A DNA stretch of 64,000 bases from JANXQG01 sp963775975 (GCA_963775975.1 CAVZKX010000002.1:2790001-2854000), one strand, 5' to 3'; positions 44,747 through 54,658 are shown, counted from the stretch's first letter. Numbers and translations: made by a program. The notes: generated by a model not told the origin, from the letters alone.

Positions 44747-45875
44747 ATGGCAATTTCAATTCCAAATAAGTATCAAGTATGGCCTTCCTCCGAACAACGC
44801 GAACGGCTGAAGGGGATTATGCGCCTCGGCCAAGAAGATCCGGCACGCGCAGATTCTTCTTTGGAGCGATTGCCACCGCGAGGTAGGGCGGCTGTCCAGC
44901 CAGGAAATCGCAGAGCGGCTGGGCATACACGACGATTCGGTGGACCATCCGCAAGCGGTTTGTGTTGGAGGGGAAGAGCCGGCGCTCGAGCGCAAGGCGC
45001 GCGAAACGCCTGCCATCCAGCCGAAGATCAACGATCGAACCGAAGCCCACTTGATCGCCATATGCTGCGGTCCGGCGCCCGAGGGCCGCACACGTTGGAT
45101 CTTGGGGCTTTTGGCCGAGGAATTGGCAAAGCGGCGCCTGGTGACGAGCGTCCGCGTGGAATACGTACGCAAGACGTTAAAAAAACGAACAGCAATCTTG
45201 GCGTAAGCAATGCTGGTGCATGCTCGAACACGACGCCGCGCGTTTCGTCGCGCAAATGGAAGATGCCCTCGATCTCCACGCGGTGGAACATACGGAAAAA
45301 GAACCGTCGATTTGCATGGACAAGGCCAGCAAACATCTTTTGTGCGACGAACACCCCCTCGAGTCCATGGCACCTGGCCGCGATGCCCGCGAGGATTATC
45401 ACTACGAGCGGCGCAGCGTGCAAGCGCTTTTTATGTTCTTCGACCCCGTGCGTCGATGGCGGCGAGTGTCTTGCCACGACAGCCGAACGCGTGTTGACTG
45501 GGCGGAGGATTCGCCGCCTTCTCGACGAGGATTGCCCAAACGCCCGGGAGGTCAAGCTGGTCTGCGACAATCTGAACACCCACGACATCGCCTTGCTGTA
45601 TGTGGCCTTTCCCGCCGAGGAGACGCACCCGCCGCCGCCAACGCCTGAAAATCCACCAGACGCCGCGCAGCGGAAGCTGGCTGAACGTTACGGAAAGCGA
45701 GTTGGGAGTGCCTTCGCGACAATGCCTTGACCGCCGCATCGGCAACCCCAAGGAACTTCAGCAGGAACTGTCCGCCTGGCAAGTCCAACGTAACGCCAAC
45801 GGCGTCACCGTCAATTGGCGACTAACCCCGCCGACGCGGGCAGTCGTCCATGTCGGGCTTTACCAACAACTTTGA
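44747..45875 (+). pseudogene. Degenerate IS630-family transposase
   Basis: Pieces of one transposase are spread over all three frames: KYQVWPSSEQRERLKGIMRL at the start; PAPEGRTRWILGLLAEELAK near 45080; AQMEDALDLHAVEHTEKEP, ICMDKASKHLL and YHYERRSVQALFMFFDPV near 45250-45450; VKLVCDNLNTHDIALLY near 45560; and ESELGVPSRQCLDRRIGN with the end YQQL near 45875. At least three indels separate them. The DDE residues can still be placed (MDKASK, CDNLNTH and the final Glu), but the gene cannot be active. It lies directly behind the RHS gene and may have displaced its immunity gene. Confidence 0.75.
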
Positions 45876-45925
45876 ACTGGACTGAACTGAAGCGTGAAAA
45901 CACCATAAGCATATAGCACTTTATT

Positions 45926-46447
45926 ATGACCGCACGAGGTATGATTCGAGACGTATTAGAAGCTTCTTGGCATAATCCTGATCCCTCTTTCGCAGCGGTC
46001 GGGCCGAGTAAACCGAGTGCTGAATCGGAAGCGGTTAGGAACGCAATGCTGGCGGGCGCAACAATGGGTGCGGACCTTGCGGAACGCAACTTGTGGGAGG
46101 GAGAAGTTGGAAGTGCTGTCTTTCGCCAATTCTTGAGTCGGCTGGACCTTACGGGCTGGGACGATATACCAGGGATAGTTGACCTCTTTAAGAGCTATGG
46201 AGTCAGCCTGAAGATTCGGTCGTCCAGCATTTACGCTTACTTTTCCGATAAATGCGCACTGACTTGGAGCCTCATGCCGTGGGGAGCGGACATCGCGATT
46301 GTTCAACGTCGGCTGCCTGAGTGCATCAGTTCGCTATATAGCCCAATTGATTTGTCCGAGCCTAATACTGTATCCATTATACGAGACGACGTACTACGAT
46401 TCTTTGTAGACTTGGCAAAAGAGTCTCCATGGCATTCAACATATTGA
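45926..46447 (+). CDS. Hypothetical protein downstream of the RHS locus, possible immunity protein
   Basis: The protein has up to 173 residues; ATG 45926 or ATG 45941 (MIRDVLEASW) may start it. It is a soluble mixed alpha/beta protein with AVRNAMLAGATMGADLAERN, FRQFLSRLDLTGWDDIPGIV and CALTWSLMPWGADIAIVQRR. There is no signal peptide or recognised domain. Its place behind an RHS gene and before an RHS fragment is where immunity proteins sit, but an IS630 wreck separates it from the toxin tip, so this is only a positional guess. Confidence 0.5.
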   Translation: MTARGMIRDVLEASWHNPDPSFAAVGPSKPSAESEAVRNAMLAGATMGADLAERNLWEGEVGSAVFRQFLSRLDLTGWDDIPGIVDLFKSYGVSLKIRSSSIYAYFSDKCALTWSLMPWGADIAIVQRRLPECISSLYSPIDLSEPNTVSIIRDDVLRFFVDLAKESPWHSTY

Positions 46448-46525
46448 AAGGGGCAGACTGAAGAAGCGTCACTTGGCACCGCGTGGTCGGCGAACGTCTT
46501 TCGCAAAAAATGGAAGAACCGGTCG

Positions 46526-46564
46526 ATGAGTACTTTCTACTATCACTACGACGGCCTTGGGTAA
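46526..46564 (+). pseudogene. Short RHS core fragment
   Basis: A 12-codon piece reads MSTFYYHYDGLG and stops. YYHYDGLG is the RHS core motif seen as YHFDGLG in the intact RHS protein at about 44085. It is a relic of a second RHS C-terminal module. The rest of 46448-46825 shows no gene. Confidence 0.5.
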
Positions 46565-46914
46565 CTAGTGCGTGTCGCACGGACGTTTGGCGTTCGCGAC
46601 GTAATGTTCCCACGCTTTTTCATGCGAAATGACCGCTACACTTACTTGAAACTCGCTCTAATCCATCTTCCAAGTTGTCGCTAGCGGCGAAAATGGAGCC
46701 GCGAAAGTGGCTTCCTTTTTTCACGCGCGAGACCCGTATAAAGTGGACGCGGTGGTCCACTCCCTAGTGTAGTGTCTCAGGCTGATGGGATTTTATCGAG
46801 CGTTTTTCGGGCACGGCGAATTCTTGTAACCGTCCGGCAGAACACGTGTAAGCGTCCGGCGGAACACGTAGTGTAGCCGGGCAGGGAACAGCGGGGAAGA
46901 AGCGGGCGGAAGCG

Positions 46915-47502
46915 TCAAGCCGACTGCCAGCGGTGGGGCAGCAGCGCGAGAAGTTCTTCTTCGCCTGCGGTGGGAGGCATGGCCGGAAGACGGATGAGCA
47001 CGTCGCGGAGATATGCAAACGGGTCATGGCCGTGTCGCTTGCAAGAAGCAAGCAAGCTGATGTGGACCGCCGCCGCGTGCCCGCCCGGGTCGCTGCCGCA
47101 GAAGAGACAGTTCTTGCGGCCCAGGCAGATGCCTCGCAACGAGTTCTCCGCGGCGTTGTTGTCGATGTCCAACCAGCCCGACTCGGTGTAGCGGCGGAGC
47201 GCCGGCCAGTTCGAGAGCGTGAAGTCCATCGCCGCTCGCACGGGGCTTTCCGGCGGCGGGCCGGAAGTCGTCTGCTCCGGCCTAGCCTGGGCGTCGAACA
47301 ACAGGTCCTATCGCGGATCGAATTTCTCGCTGGTGCTGCCGTAACTTTGTTTCAGCAAGAGGTGCATGTGGTGCTCTTGCCGCTCAGTCACCGCGCGGGT
47401 CTTCTGCAACTCTGCCAGCAACTGCACGATCAATGCCTTCAGCAGCGCCGGGGCGTCCGGCAGCATGGCAGGATCAGTGAGAGGCAAAGCATCCGTGCTC
47501 AT
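46915..47502 (-). pseudogene. IS66 TnpC transposase, internally deleted
   Basis: The N-terminal part starts MSTDALPLTDPAMLPDAPAL and runs to KQSYGSTSEKFDP, the IS66 zinc-finger-proximal segment. After a TAG at 47308 the same frame continues FDAQARPEQTTSG and jumps to the C-terminal end AAMDFTLSNWPALRRYTESG, DNNAAENSLRGICLGRKN and FCGSDPGG. About 300 residues including most of the DDE domain are missing. Confidence 0.75.
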
Positions 47503-47568
47503 GCACCCTGCATTAGCGTCCCCAATAGTTCGCTTTGGTTGGCGAATATTTTTTCGACGCGTCAGGCC

Positions 47569-47848
47569 GTGCGTTGATAGCGCGGTTGCCGCTTCACGCT
47601 GGCCGGGTCGATACCGCACAGCACCAGCGACAACTCCTGGGATGAGACTTCGATGCTTCGCGCTTGCGGATCGTCGGGCGTAGGGAAGCGGAAGGTCCCT
47701 CTCCAGCCGCCGATACTACAGCGTCAGTCCATCGCGGTCCCACCACAACATTTTCACTCGATCGCCACGGCGACTACGAAACACGAAGAGGTGGCCCGAG
47801 AGCGGATCGTACCCCAATCCTGCCCGCACCACTGCAACCAAGGATTGG
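47569..47848 (-). pseudogene. IS66 TnpB (Orf2) remnant
   Basis: The frame reads GYDPLSGHLFVFRSRRGDR and KMLWWDRDGLTL, then a TAG where Trp is expected, YRRLERG, a one-base loss, and TPDDPQARSIEVSSQELSLV with the end IDPASVKRQPRYQR. This is the IS66 accessory protein TnpB with a nonsense mutation and a frameshift. Confidence 0.7.
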
Positions 47849-47849
47849 A

Positions 47850-48509
47850 TCACTTTTCGACATCAGCTTCGCACACAATTGTTTCTATATCATTGAATTT
47901 GTCACCAATGATTCTTCCATGCCCCTCCACACCACGAAGGTCGGCAATATCCGATTGTCCCGGCCGACACTCGCGCATGTTATTGAACCCAGCAAAGTAC
48001 AAAGTAGCTTCTAGCAACGAATAGCTCCACGCCGCCCTATGCCCGTGCGCGTACAGAATCGCATGCATGGAACCCCTAAGGGACTCCTCTGGACTCCACC
48101 TTCGAACGAACGTGTGGTAGTCTCGATCTGCCAAGCGGTAAATCCTGTCCAAAGCAGGAACCGCCACACGAATGACTCCACCAGAAGCAAGCACTCGTCT
48201 ACACTCCTTGAAAAACTCAATCGCGGCGTAGTATTCGACGTGTTCGACGCAGTGCTCGATGAAAACATACTGCGTAGAAGACTCGGGGAAGGGGAGAGGC
48301 TTGGTGATATCAACGTCGATATCGTAGTTCTCCCACCCCCGGAGCTTGTTGCCTCCACATCCAAGATTGAGTCTTCTCTTTGCCGCCAGATTTGCTTGGG
48401 AGTTATCGGAAAAGCGCGGCGCGATCACTCCCGCAGCAGCGCTCTTAGAAATCCAATCCGTATCGCCAATCGACTCTGTGTAATGAACATCTTTATTGTC
48501 CCTGGGCAT
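47850..48509 (-). CDS. Class I SAM-dependent methyltransferase
   Basis: The protein has 219 residues. AGGAGG six bases upstream supports the ATG. Motif I is RRLNLGCGGNKLRGWENYDI, motif II DVDITKPLPFP, then VFIEHCVEHVEYYAAIEFFK and CRRVLASGGVIRVAVPALDR, a typical Methyltransf_11-type fold used in glycan and small-molecule methylation. There is no membrane segment. It is cytoplasmic and could serve surface glycan synthesis together with the glycosyltransferase at 48797. The dead IS66 element begins right at its 3-prime end but has not cut the gene. Confidence 0.75.
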   Translation of the reverse strand: MPRDNKDVHYTESIGDTDWISKSAAAGVIAPRFSDNSQANLAAKRRLNLGCGGNKLRGWENYDIDVDITKPLPFPESSTQYVFIEHCVEHVEYYAAIEFFKECRRVLASGGVIRVAVPALDRIYRLADRDYHTFVRRWSPEESLRGSMHAILYAHGHRAAWSYSLLEATLYFAGFNNMRECRPGQSDIADLRGVEGHGRIIGDKFNDIETIVCEADVEK

Positions 48510-48796
48510 GTTTCCCTCCTGAAACCTATGATACGCGCAGACTTTATTTTGGCAATGCTTGTCCAGCCTTGCGGTTTCCGGGGACTCTCGGACAACGAGA
48601 TAGGCCGCTTATTCGCCTAGCGCAGCCCGCCGTGCCGTCGCAAATCGGTGCTACCGTGACGTCGGGAGGTCTCCCTTGTGATTCGAAATAGCACAACTCT
48701 AAACTGGATGAGACCTTTCATATCCGAGCTATGTCACAGGACTTCAGTTAGACGTAGAATGGATTCGACGCCAAACTTACTCTGCTCGTTGGACGT
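48510..48796. promoter_or_regulatory. Divergent intergenic region
   Basis: It separates the leftward methyltransferase and the rightward glycosyltransferase and should contain both promoters. No clear operator, hairpin or small gene was seen. Confidence 0.3.
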
Positions 48797-49516
48797 ATGG
48801 CTAAAGCAACAGGGGCATTGAATATTGACGTATTTGCGCTCGCCTTTAATGAGGAGGAGATGTTACCGCATTTCCTTCGACACTACTGGTTTGCTCGCCG
48901 GATCACGGTTTTCGACAACGAATCGACAGACCGAACTTGCGAGCTAGCCCTGGCCGATCCACGAGTGCGCGTGCAGACATGGAAAACTGGCGGACTGCAG
49001 GACAATCTTGCAATGATATACATCAAGGACAACTGCTGGCGTGGTTGCGACGCGGATTACGTCGTCGTTTGCGATATGGATGAGTTTATCGATTGCAGTC
49101 CACTCGAATCCTTTGGGCGGCAAGAGCTTGCTTTCCGATGCGTCGGGCGAAACATGATCGGGCGAGACGGCGAAGCCTTGCGTTCAATCCGGCGGTACGA
49201 TCCGACGAACCACTACTATGATAAAATCGCGGTCTTTTCACCGCGAATCCAAGGTATTAACTACGAAGTCGGGTGCCACGCGGCGGCTCCGGCTTGCGTG
49301 ATCGTTGAGGGGCTTCTGGTTCTTCGGCATTATGCGCTACTAGGAGAAGAACATGTACTCCGCCGCTATCGCATGTACAGTAGCCGGATCAGCAATTCAG
49401 ACAGAAGCCATCGTTGGGGCTGGCAATACCTCGAATCGGAGGAACAAATCCGCACACGGTATCGACGCGCCTTAGCCGCGAGCGTCGAGGATTCGCCATT
49501 TGGAAAACCCGGTTGA
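48797..49516 (+). CDS. Family 2-like glycosyltransferase
   Basis: The protein has 239 residues. It begins NIDVFALAFNEEEMLPHFLR and has ITVFDNESTDRTCELALADP, then YVVVCDMDEFIDC with a DMDE metal motif, as in Glyco_tranf_2_4/GT92-like enzymes that act in polysaccharide or lipopolysaccharide synthesis. The C-terminal half contains PRIQGINYEVGCHAAAPACV and ends in a basic helix. No signal peptide or membrane segment. The ribosome binding site is weak. Confidence 0.7.
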   Translation: MAKATGALNIDVFALAFNEEEMLPHFLRHYWFARRITVFDNESTDRTCELALADPRVRVQTWKTGGLQDNLAMIYIKDNCWRGCDADYVVVCDMDEFIDCSPLESFGRQELAFRCVGRNMIGRDGEALRSIRRYDPTNHYYDKIAVFSPRIQGINYEVGCHAAAPACVIVEGLLVLRHYALLGEEHVLRRYRMYSSRISNSDRSHRWGWQYLESEEQIRTRYRRALAASVEDSPFGKPG

Positions 49517-49760
49517 TGCAATCAGATGTCCGATTGCCCCGACTTTGTTGCAAACCAAAACGACCACGACGCCGGTCAAGCTAACTGGGTTAGTTTAATT
49601 TGCCAATTTGGCGACAAGCAATGCCGCGATCGGACCCTCGGTGGCATTCTTTTGCAGCGCCGTTGCAGATCGCCGGAGATGGCGACGAACTGTAAGTGCT
49701 TTGCCCGTCCGGCGTTGCGCCGAAATCGGCCGCGGGGCGCGTGGCCGACGCTGGCACCAT

Positions 49761-49783
49761 CAAGATAACACGAGGTTGCCTTG
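49761..49783 (+). repeat. 23-nt dispersed palindrome, copy E
   Basis: CAAGATAA-CACGAGG-TTGCCTTG; one arm mismatch. Confidence 0.7.
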
Positions 49784-49993
49784 ATTGAGCGTATCTATGT
49801 TACACCGATGCAAATTATAGATAAACTATTTTGGGTATCCGACTTTTCGCTGGGTGATACGGTATTTCCGCGATTCACAATAGGATTAATCGCCGCAAAT
49901 GCAATCGAGGGACAGCGATTGCGGCTGGGTCATCTGTGGGTTCGACTCCGATAACTCTCTTGCGTCGATAGGCTGCCGACACCGGTCGAACAT

Positions 49994-50016
49994 CAAGGTA
50001 AAACCGTGTTGCTTTG
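49994..50016 (+). repeat. 23-nt dispersed palindrome, copy F
   Basis: CAAGGTAA-AACCGTG-TTGCTTTG; it lies between the two T-arm-like boxes. Its centre read on the other strand, CACGGTT, is close to copy I. Confidence 0.7.
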
Positions 50017-50266
50017 GCCAGGATAACCGGTCGCTTGTAGGTTCGATTCCCGTGACACAGGCAACTCAGCTGGCTGGCACACAGGTTTTCTCGATTTGAC
50101 GGCGCAGCTAACAGAAACGGCCGTTTTCAGAAAGTTATGCTTGACAACCTCATGCTTTTTGACTAAAAAAACCAAGAGTGGGGACATCAATTAATTGTAG
50201 TTTATCATAGGCTTCTTAAATTATTGCCGCCAAACTTGTTCGTATCGGCGGCTAGGAGAGGATACC

Positions 50267-50656
50267 ATGTCGAGGGCCGAGTTTGAGCCGTCGAGGCGAG
50301 CAAGCCGCGAAGTACGAATCAGAGTCCTTAATGCCGATCATAAGCCAGCCGAAGGCGCGGAGGTTTTCTTTTCCATCGATGATGAACCGTGCGGAAGTGT
50401 GACAATTGGGAGGAATGGGCAGGCTTCGTTACGAACTCAAAATCAGGACGCAATTATTGACGTTCTGGCTAGATACGGCAAAAACGAACAACGAGCAAGT
50501 CTCCAACGGGGGATGGATAAACATGACTTTGATTTTGATTTCGTGATCCACATTCGAGAACACGTTCCGCCCGTCGCCCGCTGTCCGGATGGCACGACCG
50601 GCCAACCCTGCGTTGAGTGCGACATTGATGGTGAAACAATCAGGATTTGTTCGTAG
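50267..50656 (+). CDS. Hypothetical protein with carboxypeptidase-regulatory-like beta domain
   Basis: The protein has 129 residues; AGGAGAGG lies just before the ATG. Residues 14-95 (REVRIRVLNADHKPAEGAEV, GSVTIGRNGQASLRTQNQDA) look like an Ig/Cna-B-type carboxypeptidase-regulatory domain with the typical G..A....G-x-A repeat. The C-terminal 30 residues have four Cys (ARCPDGTTGQPCVECDID) and may bind metal. There is no signal peptide. The next gene carries the same beta domain and begins within a few bases of its stop, so the two are paralogous partners of one operon. Confidence 0.6.
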   Translation: MSRAEFEPSRRASREVRIRVLNADHKPAEGAEVFFSIDDEPCGSVTIGRNGQASLRTQNQDAIIDVLARYGKNEQRASLQRGMDKHDFDFDFVIHIREHVPPVARCPDGTTGQPCVECDIDGETIRICS

Positions 50657-50658
50657 CA

Positions 50659-51176
50659 ATGGTAGCGGAGATGATGATTGAACGAGCTATTGATGTTTTC
50701 GTGCGTGACCGAAATGGAAAGCCAATCCCAAGAGCAACCGTCAGCTTCAAGAAAAACGGAACTGATGCGGGAGAAGTTCGGAATGCGGAAGGACGTGCAA
50801 GGATTGAATTACCAAAGCGAAAAACTGTGATTGAAGTGATCGCGACTTATAGCGGCCAGACACAGACAGCAAAGTTGGGTGTCAATCAGGACAGCTACAC
50901 TTTCACGTTTGACGTCGATGTAGATCCGGATTTGAAAGCACCTTGGGAACGTCATCTTGCACTGGTGGTTGGGCTTGTCATATTCGCAGTAGCTATTGCG
51001 CTGGCCTTCATCTTTTCATCGCCGAGCAAACTACAGTCCAGAATAATTCTAGGCGCATTTTCTTTGGGTGGCGGGGCGATCGCTACCGAGATAAGTGGCA
51101 TGATCAAGGTCGATCTGAACCTTGGTACGAGACTGGCTATTGGGGCCACTGGTGCAGCCGCGATCTTTGTCATTCT

Positions 51177-51198
<22 letters not shown>
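50659..51198 (+). CDS. Membrane protein with the same beta domain
   Basis: About 179 residues; ATG 50659 or 50671 is likely, and the frame opens with a TTG at 50647 inside the preceding gene. The N-terminal domain (ERAIDVFVRDRNGKPIPRAT, GEVRNAEGRARIELPKRKTV) aligns with the preceding protein. Three hydrophobic helices follow: ALVVGLVIFAVAIALAFIF, IILGAFSLGGGAIATEISG and AIGATGAAAIFVILYFAV. The beta domain would face the cytoplasm unless the first helix inverts it. Function unknown; a soluble/membrane pair sharing a ligand-binding-like domain suggests a sensor and its membrane partner. Confidence 0.6.
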
Positions 51199-51506
<308 letters not shown>

Positions 51507-51644
51507 ATTAGAGCATCCGGTTCCTCAAGTAACCCTTTCACTTTGACCCCACCTAGCTACGCGCCCTGACAAACCCGTATTGCACTAGCCGTGGTAAAGT
51601 GTCGCAAATGCCAGACGGCTTTGCACTTGCGTCGGAACCGTCGA

Positions 51645-51674
51645 TAGGTTCGATTCCCGCAGCTTCGCGGGAAT
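51645..51674 (+). other. T-arm-like box overlapping a perfect 8-bp hairpin
   Basis: TAGGTTCGATTCCCGC is followed by AGCTTC and GCGGGAAT, so ATTCCCGC (51653-51660) pairs perfectly with GCGGGAAT (51667-51674). GGTTCGATTCC is the tRNA T-loop consensus, but no acceptor or anticodon arm is present. The gap 51507-51780 otherwise holds palindrome copy G. Confidence 0.6.
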
Positions 51675-51718
51675 AGTCGGTCGATAACAATAAGTGATCG
51701 CCACGCGACCGAAAATGT

Positions 51719-51741
51719 CAAGGCAACACGACGGTACGATG
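51719..51741 (+). repeat. 23-nt dispersed palindrome, copy G (one arm decayed)
   Basis: CAAGGCAA-CACGACG-GTACGATG: the left arm and centre match copy I, while the right arm has diverged. It lies 72 bases after the T-arm-like box, as copy I does (71 bases). Confidence 0.5.
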
Positions 51742-51780
51742 AAGAGTTCCAGCGATGGCGCAGCCGGCCGCTGGGCTGCG

Positions 51781-52338
51781 TCAAGCTACCTTCTGACTCG
51801 AAACCAATTGGGCTCGCAATACCAAGTATGTTTTTCCACGATCAGTGATGTGCACGAACGACTTGAGGTCATCACCCTTTATTGGCAACTTGCGAAGCCC
51901 TTCAAGTTTACTATCTCGATCTATCAGGCCGAGGTCTCGCAGTCTTCTGAGTTCGTGGATGAAGCGATCATCATCCTTACCGCCCCAAGTATATGGGAAA
52001 GGCTCGGGCCCATTGAGTTTTGTAAGATGAGTTAGCTCCCAGTCAGTGACAAATCCAGATACCAGGAAACGGAGGGCATCCACGTCTGCTTGCAGTATCT
52101 CCTGCTTTCGCTGAACCTCTTGGAATTCGAACTTTCCGACTCCAGAGATTTCGATATTCTTCACGAAATCCGAAAGCCAGGGCACTATTGCAATCAGCAA
52201 GAACCCAGCAGTAATTCCATCCGGGATAAACCGTGGAACAATCATATGTGCAATCGCGGCGAGAAGGCCGCATGCCGTCACAATCACGCGGAGCCTCAAC
52301 GTCGGTGACTGCGGATCGGGTTGTTCAGGCGGTGGCAT
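51781..52338 (-). CDS. Two-helix membrane protein with winged-helix-like cytoplasmic domain
   Basis: The protein has 185 residues. A Pro-rich start is followed by two hydrophobic helices (VIVTACGLLAAIAHMIV and GITAGFLLIAIVPWLSDFV), an amphipathic GVGKFEFQEVQRKQEILQAD coiled coil, then a C-terminal domain (FIHELRRLRDLGLIDRDSKL, FVHITDRGKTYL) that looks like a winged helix. No catalytic motif is seen. It may sense or tether something at the membrane. It stands alone, with noncoding DNA on both sides. Confidence 0.6.
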   Translation of the reverse strand: MPPPEQPDPQSPTLRLRVIVTACGLLAAIAHMIVPRFIPDGITAGFLLIAIVPWLSDFVKNIEISGVGKFEFQEVQRKQEILQADVDALRFLVSGFVTDWELTHLTKLNGPEPFPYTWGGKDDDRFIHELRRLRDLGLIDRDSKLEGLRKLPIKGDDLKSFVHITDRGKTYLVLRAQLVSSQKVA

Positions 52339-53131
52339 AATTTCCTTTCAGCATTTGTCTACTGACTACATACCATGATCGGAGCTTCGTTGATGCTACC
52401 CAAGCACGTCCTAGCACCTTGCCCCATAACCGGCAGATCTTCGCATGATGACCACTGGCATGGGAAAACCAACAGCCTGGTTACTTGCCGGTCAGACCTT
52501 GTAGGCTGTTGTCCGTTTCGCGAGGAGCAAACAAGCGAACTGGTGTTTGCTCATACAAACATAACTTAACACATGTATACCGCACTGGCCGAAAGTGAAC
52601 CCACGGATCTCCAAGCTCGTCCTCCGAGAAATCCACCGGAATGCGCGAAGGTCGCAAGTTATCGTCGAGGACAAAATCATTCTTTGAGATCTCCATCAGC
52701 TTGATTTGATTTGCGCACACTTAGTTGTACCATTTATTTAGTGTTTCGCCGAGGTTCCCATTCCTTAAACGGCCGCCTTCGGCGCGAATACTTTTTGTAT
52801 CGGGGGACAAGGTCTTTTTTCCCCCGAACCCCCTTTTATCTCTTCTCTGTTGTTCCGTGTAAGACAGAACGGAAAAGGCGGACTGCGGCAGAAAGCGCCT
52901 ACGGGCAGAGAGTGGTTGCCGCGTACCGCAGCAACGCTTTGCCGCGATGCGCGAGTCGTTGAAGCCCTGGTGGAAATCCGGGCGACACACGACAGTTGCA
53001 AAATGTACGCCAACGGCTAAAGTCAACAACCCCGACACTACCGCCAAGGTAGGCGTCCTGGGGCGATCGCCATTGTACAAGCAGTACGGAGCGAGCCCCT
53101 TATCCACATCTATTCCACGTCTCTTCTGAGC
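52339..53131. other. Gap with hairpins and a GTTGC-GCG palindrome
   Basis: No gene is supported. Inverted repeats include CGGGGGA/TCCCCCG around 52800-52828 with an internal T6 run, TTCCGT/ACGGAA near 52853, and GTTGCCGCG-TAC-CGCAGCAAC at 52915-52935, which recurs at 60069. The overlapping ORFs on both strands look random. Confidence 0.4.
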
Positions 53132-53992
53132 TCAGATGCACTTGTTGTTTTTGTTCGACCACTCCAGTTGCACATTGAACCCGGCGACCTTCTTAAAGTT
53201 CCAAGCGCAGATGTCGCCAACTTCGCCGTTGATCTGATCGTACCAGCCGGCACCGGGAACCGGATCAGTGATGGCCTCGCATAGTTCGTGGGAGCTGGTG
53301 CCCGTCAGGGCGTCCAGAACATTCATGCCGCCCAGACAGCCAGTGCAGGAGGGGTAAGGCATTACCGCATAATAGACCTTGCCAACGTTGTTGTGATAGC
53401 CGCAAAAGCTCTTGCACGAACTGCTGCCGCCCATGATGGAAACGACTCCCGGATCGAGGTAGATGAAGTAGAGGGAGTTGGCGTTGGCAGGAGGAACGGT
53501 GCCGGCGGCGAGCCAGGCTTTCAGACTGGTTTGCACCGTGCCATCGGTGACGCTGCCGACCGGAGCCTTGGCGGTGATCGTCTTCGACCCGGTGGCCGTG
53601 CCATGGCCGATCTTTTGGCCGGACACATTGTATTCGCTCAGCTGATCGATCAGCGGGCTTACGACGATCTTGGTGAAGAAGTCATTGATCTTCGCCATCA
53701 GAGTAGTGGACGACGCGTTCGTGCCCCAGAGCTTGCCCCAGAAAATGATGTGAACGGCGACGTTCTGGATCAACGCGCCGCCATTGTACGTCAAGTGAGC
53801 GGTGGCCGGTGCCACGGTCGGCTTGCCGGAGAAGAGGTCGGAATCCTTCTCGCCGCGCAGTTTGCCGAGCTTGTCAATCGACAGTACCGGTTTCGGATGA
53901 TGCATCGGCACCACCCGGATGTACTCATTCTTCGACGCCTTATCAAACTTGGCCGGGGCTCGCTTGACCGCTTTCTGTTTGACCGCTTTCAT
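53132..53992 (-). CDS. Hypothetical protein with SHELCEAITDP motif
   Basis: About 286 residues from ATG 53992 (MKAVKQKAVKRAPAK); the frame extends to 54052, but AAAGG precedes 53992. The first 60 residues are basic and unstructured. The folded part has LIQNVAVHIIFWGKLWG, SLYFIYLDPGVVSIMGG, GYHNNVGKVYYAVMPYPSC and then TGTSSHELCEAITDPVPGAG and GEVGDICAW, ending WSNKNNKC. HELxE with the trailing D resembles the metal site of secreted metallohydrolases of an uncharacterised family, but HExxH is absent. No clear signal peptide. Several Cys pairs suggest it works outside the cell. Confidence 0.6.
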   Translation of the reverse strand: MKAVKQKAVKRAPAKFDKASKNEYIRVVPMHHPKPVLSIDKLGKLRGEKDSDLFSGKPTVAPATAHLTYNGGALIQNVAVHIIFWGKLWGTNASSTTLMAKINDFFTKIVVSPLIDQLSEYNVSGQKIGHGTATGSKTITAKAPVGSVTDGTVQTSLKAWLAAGTVPPANANSLYFIYLDPGVVSIMGGSSSCKSFCGYHNNVGKVYYAVMPYPSCTGCLGGMNVLDALTGTSSHELCEAITDPVPGAGWYDQINGEVGDICAWNFKKVAGFNVQLEWSNKNNKCI

Positions 53993-54658
53993 TGATACGC
54001 CTTTCTTGAAAATGATGTTAGAACGGACTTTCTCGATGAGAGTAAGGTGCATTTGACCAAAAAACGTGCCGGATTCAATAGCCCGATTAGGTCATTTTAC
54101 AAACTTCGATTTTGTGGCGGAAAAACGCGAAATGAGGAAACTTACTTTGGGCCAATTCTCTGATTTCGCTAAACATCTTTACCAAGCCGAGACCTACTCA
54201 CTCCCGGAACTGTGGGCCCATGATTAAAAAGCACGCCAAAACATCGGAAATAACGGAAAACCTAGAAATCCATGAGCGCCAGCCGTCAGGGCAGACATGG
54301 GCGTTCGCCACGCTTAATTGAATCAAAGCAACATCGTGAGACTTTGAGCAGCATTTACGGACGCGCCACAAATTCTGAACTTAAAGGTAAATGCTCGTGG
54401 GCTGGATCACGCATGTATGCTTCTCGCGCCCCTTAGGCCTCGCCATGTCGGCGAGTCTTCCTCCGTTCGGCTGTCTGGCCTAATACCCAGTTCGTCTCCC
54501 TACTGTTAAAATGCCCATGGAGAACGCCGCAAGAAGCACATTGATAGATCGGACTTCAAAACGATTAGACTATTAGTGCGAGTAAAGTCCCTGCAGACGC
54601 TACGAAGCGGGCATGTTCCATACGATCGTATCGTCTCATCCAGCAAAGAGAACCAATC
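53993..54658. other. Divergent gap with palindrome copy H
   Basis: No gene is supported. It holds palindrome copy H and should contain the promoters for the divergent genes at 53992 and 54659. Nothing else was recognised. Confidence 0.4.
54324..54346 (+). repeat. 23-nt dispersed palindrome, copy H
   Basis: CAAAGCAA-CATCGTG-AGACTTTG. The flanks AAT and AGCAG resemble those of copy B. Confidence 0.7.

Larger units (their letters stand above)
46826..47850 (-). mobile_element. Degenerate IS66-family element
   Basis: Remnants of tnpB and tnpC lie in order on the minus strand. The left edge has two near-identical 22-nt units beginning GTAACCGTCCGGC (46826) and GTAAGCGTCCGGC (46848); GTAAGCG is the usual IS66 terminus. 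The right edge abuts the methyltransferase gene ending at 47850. Nonsense codons, indels and a large internal deletion show the element is dead. Confidence 0.7.
49517..50266. other. Repeat-rich gap with two palindromes and two T-arm-like boxes
   Basis: No supported gene is present. It holds palindrome copies E and F and tRNA T-arm-like boxes at 49936-49952 (GTGGGTTCGACTCCGAT) and 50037-50054 (GTAGGTTCGATTCCCGTG). No full tRNA cloverleaf can be folded around them. Confidence 0.55.

Noticed and set aside
46826..46869. Tandem 22-nt units as the start of an array
   Set aside because: Only two units are present and they match an IS66 terminus, so they are explained by the dead element.
52800..52828. 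CGGGGG...CCCCCG hairpin as a transcription terminator
   Set aside because: The T-run lies inside the loop, not after the stem, and no gene ends just before it on either strand.
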